Shown here one piece after another: positions 51,000-60,344 of a DNA stretch of 64,000 bases. The translations under genes and the position numbers were made by a program. This DNA is from Rhodospirillales bacterium (GTDB taxonomy: Bacteria > Pseudomonadota > Alphaproteobacteria > Rhodospirillales > Casp-alpha2): positions 1,070,625-1,134,624 of the forward strand of contig JAEPQO010000001.1 of the NCBI GenBank assembly GCA_017640505.1, in the 5' to 3' direction. The notes below the pieces were generated by a model. It did not search any database, was not told the origin of the DNA, and saw nothing but the letters and a program-made list of their open reading frames with translations. How positions within the stretch are numbered: position 1 is the first letter of the stretch; each line of letters starts with the position of its first letter.

Positions 51000-52592
51000 A
51001 TGGAATTCGATTTCGTTATTGTCGGCGCCGGGTCCGCCGGTTGTGTGCTGGCGAACAGACTAAGCGCCGATCCGGGTTTCACGGCATGTTTGCTCGAGGC
51101 CGGCGGCGAAGACAGAAATCCTCTGATCCACATTCCGGCCGGATACGTGAAAACCATGGTCGATCCGTCGATCAACTGGATGTTCGATACCAAACCCGAT
51201 GAAAAGACCGGCAATCGTCCAATCCCCGTGCCCCGTGGCAAGGTGCTCGGCGGTTCCAGCGCGATCAACGGCATGCTCTATGTGCGCGGCCAGGCAGCGG
51301 ATTACGACACCTGGGCGCAGATGGGCTGCCGCGGCTGGTCGTATTCGGATGTGCTGCCGTTCTTCAAGCGTGCCGAAAACCGCGAACAGGGTGCCGACGA
51401 GTTTCACGGCGTCGGCGGACCGCTCAACGTCACCATGCCGACGGTGACCTATGATACCCTCGACAAGGTGATCGAGTCCGCCGGTGAACTCGGCTATCCG
51501 ATGCATGTCGATTACAACGGTGCCGACCAGGAAGGTTTTGCGTATTACCAGGTGACGCAGCGCCATGGGCGGCGGTTCAGTGCAAAGAACGCCTATCTCG
51601 ACCCGGTGCGCAGCCGCAAGAACCTGCATGTGGAAACCCGCGCCTTTGTGCAGAAAGTGCTGATCGAGGACGGCCGTGCCGTCGGTGTGGTCTTTAAACA
51701 GAACGGCCGCGAGCGGACGATCCGGGCGCGGAAGGAAATTGTCCTCGCGGCGGGTGCGGTGCAGTCGCCGCAGTTGCTGGAGCTCTCCGGCATCGGGCAA
51801 GGCGACCTGCTGCAGAAGCTTGGGCTGCAGGTGGTGCATAACCTGAAGGGCGTCGGCGAGAACCTGCAGGATCACTACATTTCACGCCTTTCGTGGCGGC
51901 TCAACGGGTTGACCAGCCTCAACCAGCTGGCGCGCGGCCCGGGCCTGGTGTTCGAAGCCCTGAAGTTTTTCACCCAGCGCAAAGGTGCGCTGACCATGCC
52001 CGCCGGCATCATCGCGGGGTTCGTGAAAAGCCGCGCGGAACTGCAGGATCCGGACATCCAGTTCCATATCGCGCATGCGACGTTCGCCAATCCGCACAAG
52101 CGCGTTTTCGACAAGTTCCCGGGAATCACCATCGGGCCGTGCCAGTTGCGTCCGGAAAGCCGGGGCTATCTGCACGCAACGACGCCGGATATGGCCGACA
52201 AGCCGGACATTCAGCCGAATTTCCTGGCCACGCGGACCGACTGCGACGTCCATGTCGCCGGGCTCAGGATCGGGCGGCAGTTGATGGCGACAAGCGTGCT
52301 GGGGCCGCACGCGGCCGAAGAGCTTTCGCCGGGTGTCGACACGGCCGACGACGAGGCATTGCTGGAACACGCGCGGACGACGGGCGCGACCCTCTATCAT
52401 CCGGTCGGCACGTGCAAGATGGGCACGGATGAGATGGCGGTGGTCGATCCGGCGCTGAAAGTGATCGGGCTTGAGGGACTGCGCGTCGCCGATGCGTCGG
52501 TCATGCCGAACCTGATCAGCGGGAACACCAACGCGCCGACCATGATGATCGCCGAAAAGGCGTCCGACATGATCCTCGCCGACGCGCGTTAG
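51000..52592 (+). CDS. GMC family FAD-dependent oxidoreductase (choline dehydrogenase-like)
   Basis: Flavoprotein of about 530 residues. The N-terminal ADP-binding motif is FVIVGAGSAGCVLANRLS, GMC signature 1 is GKVLGGSSAINGMLYVRG, signature 2 is GAVQSPQLLELSGIG, and the catalytic His-His/Asn region is TLYHPVGTCKMG with NTNAPTMMIAEKASDMI. It oxidises an alcohol; the substrate is unknown. The start at 51000 has GGGAGG 8 bases upstream, and the longer track start is unsupported. Its stop overlaps the convergent MocA-type gene by 4 bases. Confidence 0.94.
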   Translation: MEFDFVIVGAGSAGCVLANRLSADPGFTACLLEAGGEDRNPLIHIPAGYVKTMVDPSINWMFDTKPDEKTGNRPIPVPRGKVLGGSSAINGMLYVRGQAADYDTWAQMGCRGWSYSDVLPFFKRAENREQGADEFHGVGGPLNVTMPTVTYDTLDKVIESAGELGYPMHVDYNGADQEGFAYYQVTQRHGRRFSAKNAYLDPVRSRKNLHVETRAFVQKVLIEDGRAVGVVFKQNGRERTIRARKEIVLAAGAVQSPQLLELSGIGQGDLLQKLGLQVVHNLKGVGENLQDHYISRLSWRLNGLTSLNQLARGPGLVFEALKFFTQRKGALTMPAGIIAGFVKSRAELQDPDIQFHIAHATFANPHKRVFDKFPGITIGPCQLRPESRGYLHATTPDMADKPDIQPNFLATRTDCDVHVAGLRIGRQLMATSVLGPHAAEELSPGVDTADDEALLEHARTTGATLYHPVGTCKMGTDEMAVVDPALKVIGLEGLRVADASVMPNLISGNTNAPTMMIAEKASDMILADAR

Positions 52593-53191
52593 GTTTTCCT
52601 GAGGTCTTCCGGCGTGTCGACGTCCAGCAGTGTGCCGGGATCGTCGACCGGTACGGCAACGACGCGTTCCGGGTGATCCTTAAGGATCGACCGCGCGCCG
52701 GTATCGCCCGAAAGGGCACAAAGCCGGGTGAAGTATTTGGCCGCGAAAAGCACGGGGTGGCCACGCTTGCCGTCATGGACCGGGACGACGATGTCGCGGC
52801 CGCGTTTGGTATCAAGTGCAACAAGTAATGCGGTCAGCGTTTCCGGTTTCAAACGCGGCATGTCGCCGAGGACGACGAACATCGCTTCCGCGTCGGGTTT
52901 GACGGCATTGGCGCCGGTTGCGAGGGACGTTCCCATGCCAGCCCATGGTGTCGCATTCCGGGCGCAGCGCACGGGCAGCCCGTTCAGCGCGCGTTCGACA
53001 TCGTCGGCATCGTGGCCGGTCACGACGATGACATCGCCCATTCCCGCGGCAACAACCTGTTCGGCCGTTCTGCGGATCATCGCTTCGCCGCCGATAGACT
53101 CCAGCAGTTTGTTGTCCGTGCCGAACCGTTCGGAACGGCCGGCGGCAAGGATGACCACGGCAACCTTTGCGGCATCCGGTCCGGTGCTCAT
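52589..53191 (-). CDS. Molybdenum cofactor nucleotidyltransferase family protein (MocA-type)
   Basis: NTP transferase of about 200 residues. The signature LAAGRSERFGTDNKLLESIGG, the metal/nucleotide region FVVLGDMPRLKPETL, and GHPVLFAAKYF with VDVDTPEDL match MocA/CoxI-like cytidylyltransferases that make molybdopterin cytosine dinucleotide for hydroxylases. The start overlaps the XdhC-family stop by 4 bases (ATGA). It is last in the coxSML-type operon, consistent with cofactor maturation of that enzyme. Confidence 0.92.
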   Translation of the reverse strand: MSTGPDAAKVAVVILAAGRSERFGTDNKLLESIGGEAMIRRTAEQVVAAGMGDVIVVTGHDADDVERALNGLPVRCARNATPWAGMGTSLATGANAVKPDAEAMFVVLGDMPRLKPETLTALLVALDTKRGRDIVVPVHDGKRGHPVLFAAKYFTRLCALSGDTGARSILKDHPERVVAVPVDDPGTLLDVDTPEDLRKT

Positions 53192-54129
53192 ACGGGGAAT
53201 CTTTCGCGGTAGGTCATCAGCACCTCGGCCACAAGTGAGATGGCGATCTCGGGCGGATTGCGCGAGCCCATGGAAATGCCGAGCGGTCCCTTGATCCGCT
53301 CCACAGCCTCCTTGGCAATGCCGTCTTCGAGAAACCGGCTGACCCGCTCAGCGTGCGTATTCCGGCTGCCGAGCGCGCCGATGTAAAACGCATCGGATGC
53401 CATCGCGGCTTTCAGAACCGGGCCTTCGAGCTCGTGTTCGTGGAACAGGGTGGCGACGGCGGTCCAGGCATCGATCCGGCCATCGGGCAGGGATTTCGAC
53501 GTGGTTGCGCCGGCGGCTTCACATTGCCGCGCGATTTCGTCTTCGGTGGTGATGGCATGAACGGCGATGTCGGAGGCGATCGCGATCTCGGCGGTGGCGG
53601 CCAGCACCGGCCCCTTGCCGGCCACGACTAGACGCAGCGGCGGGCGGTAGAGCCGATCGAACGTGTTTCCATCCAGCGTGAGCTGCAAACGGTCGTCGCT
53701 TTCAGCAGCCTCGCCAATGCGGCTTTCGCCTGTCGTCATGTCCGTGACGAGCGTAACCGGGCGCCGTTCGTCCATGGCGCCGACGATGTTCCTGGCCACA
53801 GCATCGGCGAACCCGACATCGATATAGACGTCGATCGCGCTACCGCACGGCAGCGCGATGTCGAAATAAGGTGAATTGACGCCGTAGCGGATGGAGCGGT
53901 TCTTGCCCGCGTCCATCGCCGCTTTCGTTTCCTCGACGAGGGCGCCTTCGACACAGCCGCCGGAAAGGAAGCCGGTGAAGTCACCGGCGTCCGATACCGC
54001 CATCTGGCTGCCCGCAGGCCTCGGCCCTGTTGGTTCGACGTTGTAAAGCGTCAGCAAGGCTGCGCGCTTTCCCTCGGACCGCCACTTGATGAGGTCCGGG
54101 AGCACATATTCAGAGAATCGACCGTTCAT
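53188..54129 (-). CDS. XdhC family protein (molybdenum hydroxylase maturation)
   Basis: Protein of about 313 residues with an N-terminal XdhC/CoxI domain (GKRAALLTLYNVEPTGPRPAGSQMAVSDAGDFTGFLSGGCVEGALVEETKAAM) and a C-terminal Rossmann domain (LRLVVAGKGPVLAATAEIAIASDIAVHAI; FYIGALGSRNTHAERVSRFLEDGI; GLGISMGSRNPPEIAISLVAEVL type). XdhC proteins bind the molybdenum cofactor and help insert it or add the terminal sulfur. It lies 18 bases after the large-subunit gene. Confidence 0.92.
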   Translation of the reverse strand: MNGRFSEYVLPDLIKWRSEGKRAALLTLYNVEPTGPRPAGSQMAVSDAGDFTGFLSGGCVEGALVEETKAAMDAGKNRSIRYGVNSPYFDIALPCGSAIDVYIDVGFADAVARNIVGAMDERRPVTLVTDMTTGESRIGEAAESDDRLQLTLDGNTFDRLYRPPLRLVVAGKGPVLAATAEIAIASDIAVHAITTEDEIARQCEAAGATTSKSLPDGRIDAWTAVATLFHEHELEGPVLKAAMASDAFYIGALGSRNTHAERVSRFLEDGIAKEAVERIKGPLGISMGSRNPPEIAISLVAEVLMTYRERFPV

Positions 54130-54147
54130 TAATGTCCCAATATGGGT

Positions 54148-56499
54148 TTAGCCTTCGGCTTTCGCATCCTGTATGGCGCGCCACACCCGTTCGGGCGTCA
54201 GCGGCATATCGATGTGATGCACGCCGAACTCCTTGAGCGCATCGCACACCGCGTTGACGATCGCCGGCGGGGCCCCAACGCAACCCGCTTCACCGGCGCC
54301 TTTGACGCCCAGCAGGTTCTTTTGCGTCGGTGCATCCTCGTAATAGTCGATAACCATTCGTGGCATATCGTCGGCGCGGGGCAGTGCATAGTCCATTAAT
54401 GAGCCTGTGACAAGCTGGCCGCTCTCGTCATAAACGATGTTTTCCATCAGTGCCTGACCCAGGCCCTGGGCAATGCCGCCCATGACCTGGCCGTCGGCGA
54501 GCATCTTGTTGACGATGGTGCCGAAATCGTCGACCACCCAGTACCCGTCGACCTTGATGGTGCCGGTATCAGGATCGACCTCGACCTCGCAGGCGTGACC
54601 GCCGTTGGGGATCGAGATGATGCCGCGCTCGAACACCGTCGAGATGTTCATGCAGCCGGGCTCCAGATCATCCGGCAGGCTGTCCGGGTCGTTCTGGCTG
54701 TCGATGGCGTCGCTGATCGTCATGGTGTGGTTCGTGCCCGGCACGTGGAAACGGCCTTCCTCGAACTCGACCTGGTCGGCGCCGACGTCGAAGCGGTGCG
54801 CCGCGATCTTCTTGCCGACCTCAATGATTTCGCGCGACGTCTGCGTGACCGCGCTGCCGCCGACCTCGAGGCCGCGCGACCCGCCGTGGCCGCCGCCGAT
54901 ATCGGTGGCGTCGGTGTCGGACTGGTGGAACTCGATGTCGTCCATGTCGATGCCGAGATGCCCGGCCAGCAGTTGCGCGAACACCGTTTCGTGGCCCATG
55001 CCCGTCGACGCAGTGCCGACGGAAAGCTCGACCTTGCCATCGTCACGGAACACGACCTTGGCCTCCTCTTTCGGGCCGCCGCCGGTGCATTCCAGGTACA
55101 TGCAGACGCCGAAGCCGCGCTTCAGGCCCTTCGCTTCGCTCGCTTCCTTGCGCTTGGCAAAGCCCGCGCGGTCGGAGATTTCGATCGTCTTCTCGAACAC
55201 CGCCGGGAAATTGCCGCAGTCGATGTCGAGTCCCATCGGCGACTTCATTGGCAGGTCGCTCTCGGGGATCAGGTTCTTGCGGCGAAGCTCAATCGGATCC
55301 ATGCCCAGTTTGGCCGCGGCATAATCGATGATGCGGTCCATCTGGTAAGACCCTTCCGGGCGACCGGCGCCGCGGTACGGGTCCAACGGGCAGGTGTTCG
55401 TGAACGGTGCGATCGCCGTGTAGTAGATCGCATCGAAGCGGAACGGGCCGCCCTGCGTCCGGCTCGAGCCGCCGGTCGGCGTGAACGGGCCGACCGTGCC
55501 GCAGAAGGCACCGAGGTTGCCGACGGTTTCCGTGCGGAGTCCGCGGAACGTGCCGTCGTTGTCGAGGGCCAGCTGCACCGTCGAGACCTGGTCGCGGCCG
55601 TGCGTATCAGAGAGGAAACTCTCGGCACGGTCGTTGATCCACTTCACCGGACGTTTGATCTCGCGCGCGGCGTGCAGGATCAGGATCGGCTCCTGATAAA
55701 CGCCGTTCTTGCCGCCGAAACCGCCGCCCACGTCGGGTGCGATGTGGTGCAGGTTTTCCTTGCCGATCTTCAGCACCGCATCGGCGATGGTGTCACGGTT
55801 GGCGTGGATGTTCTGCGACGCGTTCCAGAGCGTGAACTTGCCGGTTTCCGCATCGTAATCGGCGACGGCACCGCGCGGTTCGATCGGCGTTGCGGTGACG
55901 CGGTTGTTGACCAGTTCCAGCGTGATGATCTGATCGGCGTCCTCGAACGCTTTTTTCTGCGCTTCCTCGTCGCCGAGTTCGAAGTCGAGGCAGATGTTGT
56001 TGGGAATGTCGTCCCAGATCTGCGGCGCGCCGTCCTTGATGGCCTCCGACTGGTGTGTGACCGAAGGCAGACTGTCGTAGTCGACTTCGATCAGCTCCAG
56101 GGCATCGCGGCAGGCATCAAGGCTCTCGGCCACGACCAGCGCGACCGGCTGTCCGACGTAACGGACCCGGTCAATGGCAATGGCGTGATGCGGCGGTTCC
56201 TTCAGGTCGGAACCGTCCTTGAACTTGCGGACCCCCGACTTGGTCGGAATGGTGCCGTACCCGGCGGCTTTCCAGTCTTCGCCGGTGACGACCAGCAGAA
56301 CGCCGTCGAGCGCCAATGCCTCCGAGGCATCGATGGATTTGATGTCGGCGTGCGCCTCGGGCGAGCGCAGCACCATGGCGTACGCCTGGTTTTCAAGATT
56401 GACGTCGTCGATGTATTGACCTTTGCCGGTCAGAAACCGGAAATCTTCCACGCGGCGCTGGCTTTCGCCGATACCGTTTCGTGCAACGAATGTGCTCAT
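54148..56499 (-). CDS. Molybdenum hydroxylase large subunit (form II CoxL-like)
   Basis: Catalytic subunit of about 783 residues of the xanthine oxidase/CO dehydrogenase family. The active-site loop reads PYRGAGRPEG, the form II (AYRGAGR-like) signature, not the AYXCSFR of true form I CO dehydrogenase. Molybdopterin contacts include GGGFGGKNGVYQEP and GGGHGGSRGLEVGGSA, and the catalytic Glu is in GVKGAGEAGCVGAPPA. The substrate is therefore more likely an aldehyde, purine or other heterocycle than CO. A 640-residue antisense ORF is a shadow. Confidence 0.93.
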   Translation of the reverse strand: MSTFVARNGIGESQRRVEDFRFLTGKGQYIDDVNLENQAYAMVLRSPEAHADIKSIDASEALALDGVLLVVTGEDWKAAGYGTIPTKSGVRKFKDGSDLKEPPHHAIAIDRVRYVGQPVALVVAESLDACRDALELIEVDYDSLPSVTHQSEAIKDGAPQIWDDIPNNICLDFELGDEEAQKKAFEDADQIITLELVNNRVTATPIEPRGAVADYDAETGKFTLWNASQNIHANRDTIADAVLKIGKENLHHIAPDVGGGFGGKNGVYQEPILILHAAREIKRPVKWINDRAESFLSDTHGRDQVSTVQLALDNDGTFRGLRTETVGNLGAFCGTVGPFTPTGGSSRTQGGPFRFDAIYYTAIAPFTNTCPLDPYRGAGRPEGSYQMDRIIDYAAAKLGMDPIELRRKNLIPESDLPMKSPMGLDIDCGNFPAVFEKTIEISDRAGFAKRKEASEAKGLKRGFGVCMYLECTGGGPKEEAKVVFRDDGKVELSVGTASTGMGHETVFAQLLAGHLGIDMDDIEFHQSDTDATDIGGGHGGSRGLEVGGSAVTQTSREIIEVGKKIAAHRFDVGADQVEFEEGRFHVPGTNHTMTISDAIDSQNDPDSLPDDLEPGCMNISTVFERGIISIPNGGHACEVEVDPDTGTIKVDGYWVVDDFGTIVNKMLADGQVMGGIAQGLGQALMENIVYDESGQLVTGSLMDYALPRADDMPRMVIDYYEDAPTQKNLLGVKGAGEAGCVGAPPAIVNAVCDALKEFGVHHIDMPLTPERVWRAIQDAKAEG

Positions 56500-56513
56500 G
56501 TTCTTTCCCCCGC

Positions 56514-57311
56514 TTAGCCGTTCGCTTCCGCAACCGCACGACGGGCGAGAACGCCGATCAGGTGCGCACGGTAGTCGCGGCTTGCGTGAATATCGTTGTT
56601 AAGATCGTCGGCCGGAACCATGCCGTCCTTGACGCTGTCCGGGCTGAAGTTGCCGGTCAGGGCCTGCTCCATCTCCGGTACGCGGAAGACGCAGGGTCCG
56701 GCGCCGGTCACGGCGACGCGGACGGTGTTGCCGAACTTGGCGGCCATGACCGCGACCAGGGCGTAACGGGTCGCCGGGTTCGGAAACTTGATGTAGCCCG
56801 CCGCTTCCGGGATCGGATAACGGATTTCGGTGATCAGTTCACCTTCGTCCAGCGCGGTCTCGAACATGCCGGTAAAAAAGTTGTCGGCTTCGATCTCGCG
56901 TTCCGTGGTGACCACCGTGGCGCCCAGGCCAAGTACGGCCGCCGGATAATCGGCCGCCGGGTCGTTGTTGGCGACCGAGCCGCCCATGGTGCCGCGGTTG
57001 CGCACGTGCGGGTCGCCGATACCACCGGCGAGCTTGGCAAGCGCCGGAATGGCCGACTGAATGTCGGCATTGGCGGCGACGTCCGCGTGCGTCGTCATGG
57101 CCTTGATGGTAATGCTGTCGCCCCCGGCCTCGATGCCGGAAAGACCATCGACACGGGCCAGCGAAATGAGATCCGACGGCATGGCGAGGCGCTGCTTGAG
57201 CACCGGGATCAGGGTCTGCCCGCCGGCGAGGTATTGTCCATCGTCGGAATCGCCGAGCGCGGTTTTGACCTCGTCGACAGATTTAGGAGTTTTTACACCG
57301 AAATCATACAT
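56514..57311 (-). CDS. Molybdenum hydroxylase FAD-binding subunit (CoxM-like)
   Basis: Protein of about 265 residues. The flavin-binding motifs are YLAGGQTLIPVLKQRLAMP and HVRNRGTMGGSVANNDPAADYPAAVLGLGATV; the C-terminal CO_deh_flav_C domain includes YALVAVMAAKFGNTVRVAVTGAGP. It passes electrons from the iron-sulfur subunit to the acceptor. It lies between the small-subunit (3-base gap) and large-subunit genes, giving order S-M-L. Confidence 0.94.
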   Translation of the reverse strand: MYDFGVKTPKSVDEVKTALGDSDDGQYLAGGQTLIPVLKQRLAMPSDLISLARVDGLSGIEAGGDSITIKAMTTHADVAANADIQSAIPALAKLAGGIGDPHVRNRGTMGGSVANNDPAADYPAAVLGLGATVVTTEREIEADNFFTGMFETALDEGELITEIRYPIPEAAGYIKFPNPATRYALVAVMAAKFGNTVRVAVTGAGPCVFRVPEMEQALTGNFSPDSVKDGMVPADDLNNDIHASRDYRAHLIGVLARRAVAEANG

Positions 57312-57314
57312 GGC

Positions 57315-57782
<468 letters not shown>

Positions 57783-57869
57783 CGATTTCTCCCCTAGGAA
57801 TGTCACAAAGGGCCCTGCAACAGGCCCCGGACATTCTCGTTCAAATGTTTATAACACCGCACGCAAATA

Positions 57870-57881
57870 GCCCGGCCGGGC
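57870..57881. promoter_or_regulatory. GC palindrome in the coxS-coxG divergent region
   Basis: GCCCGGCCGGGC is a perfect 12-base palindrome, immediately extended by another CCGGG, about 90 bases from the coxS-type start and 130 bases from the coxG-type start in the 228-base divergent gap. The right part of the gap is AT-rich (TTTATACAAAACACAAC) and probably contains the promoter of the plus-strand gene. Operator function is unproven. Confidence 0.3.
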
Positions 57882-58010
57882 CGGGTGGTATCGGATAGGT
57901 GCTCGTCCTATATAAAAATTGGGGATGACGCCGGGTGTTGCAAGTCTTTATACAAAACACAACATTTCCCCCCGCGGGACGCCGCCCGGCAAAAATATTG
58001 GAGAGTTTGA

Positions 58011-58619
58011 ATGAAGTTGTCCGACGAGAAGCGCATCGACGCACCCAGGGAAGAGGTGTGGCGCGGGCTAAATGATCCTGAAATCCTTAAGCAGTCCATA
58101 CCCGGTTGCGAGGATCTCGAGCAGGTTTCGGATACCGAATTCAATGCCGAGGTGCGCGCCAAGGTCGGTCCCGTCAAAGCCAAGTTCAAGGGCAGCGTCA
58201 CGCTGAGCGACCTCAACCCGCCCGAAAGCTACCGCATCTCCGGCGAAGGCAAGGGTGGTGCGGCCGGGTTCGCCAAGGGCGGTGCCGTCGTGACCCTCAC
58301 GGAGGACGGCGACGCCACGATCCTCAAATACGAAGTCGACGCCGACGTCGGCGGCAAGCTCGCGCAGATCGGCGGACGGCTGCTCGAAGGGACGTCGAAA
58401 AAGCTGGCGGGCGAGTTCTTCGACAACTTTGAAGCGGCACTGAAAGATTCCGGCGATGCGGGCGCCACTGCCGAAGATGCACCGGCCGAGGCCGGCGCCG
58501 CGCCGTCGGCCGAGCCGCCACGCGAAGTCGGTGCCGAGGGTAAAAGCTCGTCGAAGGTCTGGCTTGTCGTTGGCGTGGTTTTCGTGCTCGGCGCATTGGC
58601 ATTGACCCTTTTACAGTAA
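58011..58619 (+). CDS. coxG: SRPBCC/CoxG family protein with C-terminal membrane anchor
   Basis: Protein of about 202 residues. Residues 1-145 form the CoxG/SRPBCC domain (MKLSDEKRIDAPREEVWRGLNDPEILKQSIPGCEDLE; YRISGEGKGGAAGFAKGGAVVTL; LAQIGGRLLEGTSKKLAGEFFDNFEAAL). An Ala/Glu/Pro-rich linker and a single C-terminal transmembrane segment (VWLVVGVVFVLGALALTLL) follow. CoxG recruits CO dehydrogenase to the inner membrane in known systems, which fits the divergent coxSML-type operon. GGAGAG precedes the ATG. Confidence 0.93.
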   Translation: MKLSDEKRIDAPREEVWRGLNDPEILKQSIPGCEDLEQVSDTEFNAEVRAKVGPVKAKFKGSVTLSDLNPPESYRISGEGKGGAAGFAKGGAVVTLTEDGDATILKYEVDADVGGKLAQIGGRLLEGTSKKLAGEFFDNFEAALKDSGDAGATAEDAPAEAGAAPSAEPPREVGAEGKSSSKVWLVVGVVFVLGALALTLLQ

Positions 58620-58632
58620 CGGAGACGGCGGT

Positions 58633-59100
58633 ATGGCCGGAAAGACGCTTCTGATCGTCGGCCACGTCCCGTCCCCGAACACGCAGGCGCTGCGCGATGC
58701 GGTTGCGGCCGGCGCCTCTTCCGACGACATCGATGGCGTTAGCGTCGTCGCGAAAAGCCCGTTCGATACCGGTGTGGACGACGTTCTCGGTGCGGATGCG
58801 GTCATCCTCGGCACGACCGAAAACCTCGGCTACATGTCCGGGGCAATGAAGGATTTCTTCGACCGGACTTATTATGGCGTGCTCGAGGAAAAGCAGGGGC
58901 TTCCCTACGCGCTATACGTCCGTGCCGGTCTTGACGGGACCGGCACGATCCGTGGCGTGCAGTCGATTGTCTCGGGCTTGCGCTGGAAAGCGGTGCGTGA
59001 ACCTCTATTGCTGCACGGTGAATGGAAAACGAGCTTCACCGGCGAAGCAAACGAACTCGGGCTCCTGGTCGCTGCCGGCCTGGAGGCAGGGGTTTTTTAG
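58633..59100 (+). CDS. Flavodoxin-like/NAD(P)H-dependent oxidoreductase family protein
   Basis: Protein of about 155 residues with a flavodoxin-like fold: the N-terminal TLLIVGHVPSPNTQALRDAV phosphate-loop region, DDVLGADAVILGTTENLGYMSGAMKDFFDRTYYGVLEEKQGLPYALYVRAGLDGTGT. It resembles WrbA/FMN-reductase-type proteins. It is 13 bases after the coxG-type stop, so it may be cotranscribed and serve as an electron carrier, an inference from position only. Confidence 0.85.
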   Translation: MAGKTLLIVGHVPSPNTQALRDAVAAGASSDDIDGVSVVAKSPFDTGVDDVLGADAVILGTTENLGYMSGAMKDFFDRTYYGVLEEKQGLPYALYVRAGLDGTGTIRGVQSIVSGLRWKAVREPLLLHGEWKTSFTGEANELGLLVAAGLEAGVF

Positions 59101-59102
59101 CG

Positions 59103-59303
59103 TTACCCGCTCACAAGTGGTCTCACGCAGAACTGACTGAGTTGCTCACTCCACGTCCAGGCGACGGGGCCGACCTCGGCGTAGACAATAAGTATATTGT
59201 CGCCGAGACGTTCGACCGCGACCTGAATCAGGTCGAGAAAATCGTTCAGCTCTTTTTTGGAGAGACACTGTGGGAGGGAAACGGGGCGTACCGAATCATC
59301 CAT
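59103..59303 (-). CDS. Possible 66-residue orphan protein
   Basis: ORF beginning MDDSVRPVSLPQCLSKKELN and continuing with DFLDLIQVAVERLGDNILIV and YAEVGPVAWTW. Its codon use has mostly G/C third positions like neighbouring genes, and the sequence has an amphipathic helix followed by a strand, unlike typical shadow ORFs here. No strong ribosome site is seen before ATG 59303. It converges with the flavodoxin-like gene. A TGCA motif like that of the phasin promoter lies about 50 bases upstream. No family is recognised; it may be non-coding. Confidence 0.4.
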   Translation of the reverse strand: MDDSVRPVSLPQCLSKKELNDFLDLIQVAVERLGDNILIVYAEVGPVAWTWSEQLSQFCVRPLVSG

Positions 59304-59493
59304 GTAAAGAAGTTTACCACGAAACGCGCTAAAACCGATAAAATTTACACTGCACTGCACAACAAAGACTTGTGACCAGATCACAAAAACCGGTGTGACC
59401 AGCGGTATGCCTGCAGCCGGGGTATTGAAATGCCCGAAATCAGCGGTCAGAGTGTGCTTTCTTTTCCGAAGATCCCAATTCAAGGAGACCCAA
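59304..59493. promoter_or_regulatory. Intergenic region with phasin-type TGCA motif and CRP/FNR-like dyad
   Basis: This gap between the orphan ORF and the aminotransferase gene is AT-richer than average. At 59351-59366 it reads TGCACTGCACAACAAA, matching 14 of 16 bases of TGCATTGCACAAAAAA at the phasin promoter. At 59370-59386 there is TTGTGA-N5-TCACAA, a dyad like CRP/FNR sites but with 5 instead of 6 central bases. Either divergent gene could be controlled. Confidence 0.5.
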
Positions 59494-60342
59494 ATGAGCC
59501 GCATCGTCTATGTGAATGGCGAGTATCTGCCCGAGGAAGATGCAAAGATTTCTGTCTTCGACCGCGGGTTTCTGTTCGCTGACGGGGTTTACGAGGTCTC
59601 TGCGGTGATCGGCGGTAAGCTGGTCGACAACGATGCACACCTGACGCGGCTGGCGCGTTCGATGAGCGAACTGAAGATGACGCCGCCTGCCAGTGGTGAG
59701 GAAATCACCGAAATCATGCAGGAAATGGTCAAGCGCAACGGCATTGACGAGGGGCTTGTCTATCTGCAGGTGACGCGCGGCGCGGCAGACCGCGATTTTG
59801 CAATGCCCACCGATGCCACCCCGTCGTTGGTCATGTTCACGCAGAAAAAGTCGCTCACGCAGAACCCGACCGCGGACAAGGGCATTTCCGTCATTACCGT
59901 GCCGGACATCCGCTGGCAGCGCCGCGACATCAAGACGGTTGCGCTTTTGCCCGCATCGATGGCGAAGCAGGCGGCGCTGGATGCGGGCGCCGGCGACGCG
60001 TGGTTCGTGGAAGACGGCTTCGTCAACGAGGGCAGCTCGAACAATGCCTTCATCGTGACGGAGGACGGCAAAATCATCACCCGGCACCTGGGCAACGAAA
60101 TCCTGCACGGAATTACGCGCAAGGCCGTCATGGAACTGGCAAAGCGCGAGAACCTCGAGATCGAGGAGCGCCCGTTCACGCCGGACGAGGCCTACGATGC
60201 GCGCGAAGCGTTTTCGACTAGCGCGTCGGCGTTCGTCATGCCGGTGATCAAGATCGACGATCACACGCTGGGCAACGGCGTGCCGGGTCCGGTGACGGAC
60301 AAGCTCCGCAAGCTTTACATCGAAATGGCAAAGGCGGGCTGA
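59494..60342 (+). CDS. dat: D-amino-acid aminotransferase (fold type IV PLP enzyme)
   Basis: Class IV aminotransferase of about 282 residues. The start SRIVYVNGEYLPEEDAKISVFDRGFLFADGVYEV is characteristic; the Schiff-base Lys is in WQRRDIKTVALLPASMAKQAALDAGAGDAWFVEDGFVNEGSSNNAF, and the cofactor Glu is in NEGSSNN. D-alanine/D-glutamate transamination for peptidoglycan or D-amino-acid use is likely; branched-chain or aminodeoxychorismate lyase activity is a lesser possibility. AAGGAG precedes ATG 59494. The SDR gene starts 2 bases after its stop. Confidence 0.9.
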   Translation: MSRIVYVNGEYLPEEDAKISVFDRGFLFADGVYEVSAVIGGKLVDNDAHLTRLARSMSELKMTPPASGEEITEIMQEMVKRNGIDEGLVYLQVTRGAADRDFAMPTDATPSLVMFTQKKSLTQNPTADKGISVITVPDIRWQRRDIKTVALLPASMAKQAALDAGAGDAWFVEDGFVNEGSSNNAFIVTEDGKIITRHLGNEILHGITRKAVMELAKRENLEIEERPFTPDEAYDAREAFSTSASAFVMPVIKIDDHTLGNGVPGPVTDKLRKLYIEMAKAG

Positions 60343-60344
60343 TC

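Noticed and set aside
54595-56517. 640-residue plus-strand ORF
   Set aside because: It is antisense to the large molybdenum hydroxylase gene, whose motifs are clear; long antisense ORFs arise from the GC-rich codon bias here.
59304-59504. N-terminal 67 residues of the 133-residue minus-strand ORF
   Set aside because: This part runs through the AT-rich intergenic region and the aminotransferase ribosome site; only the part after Met at 59303 looks protein-like.
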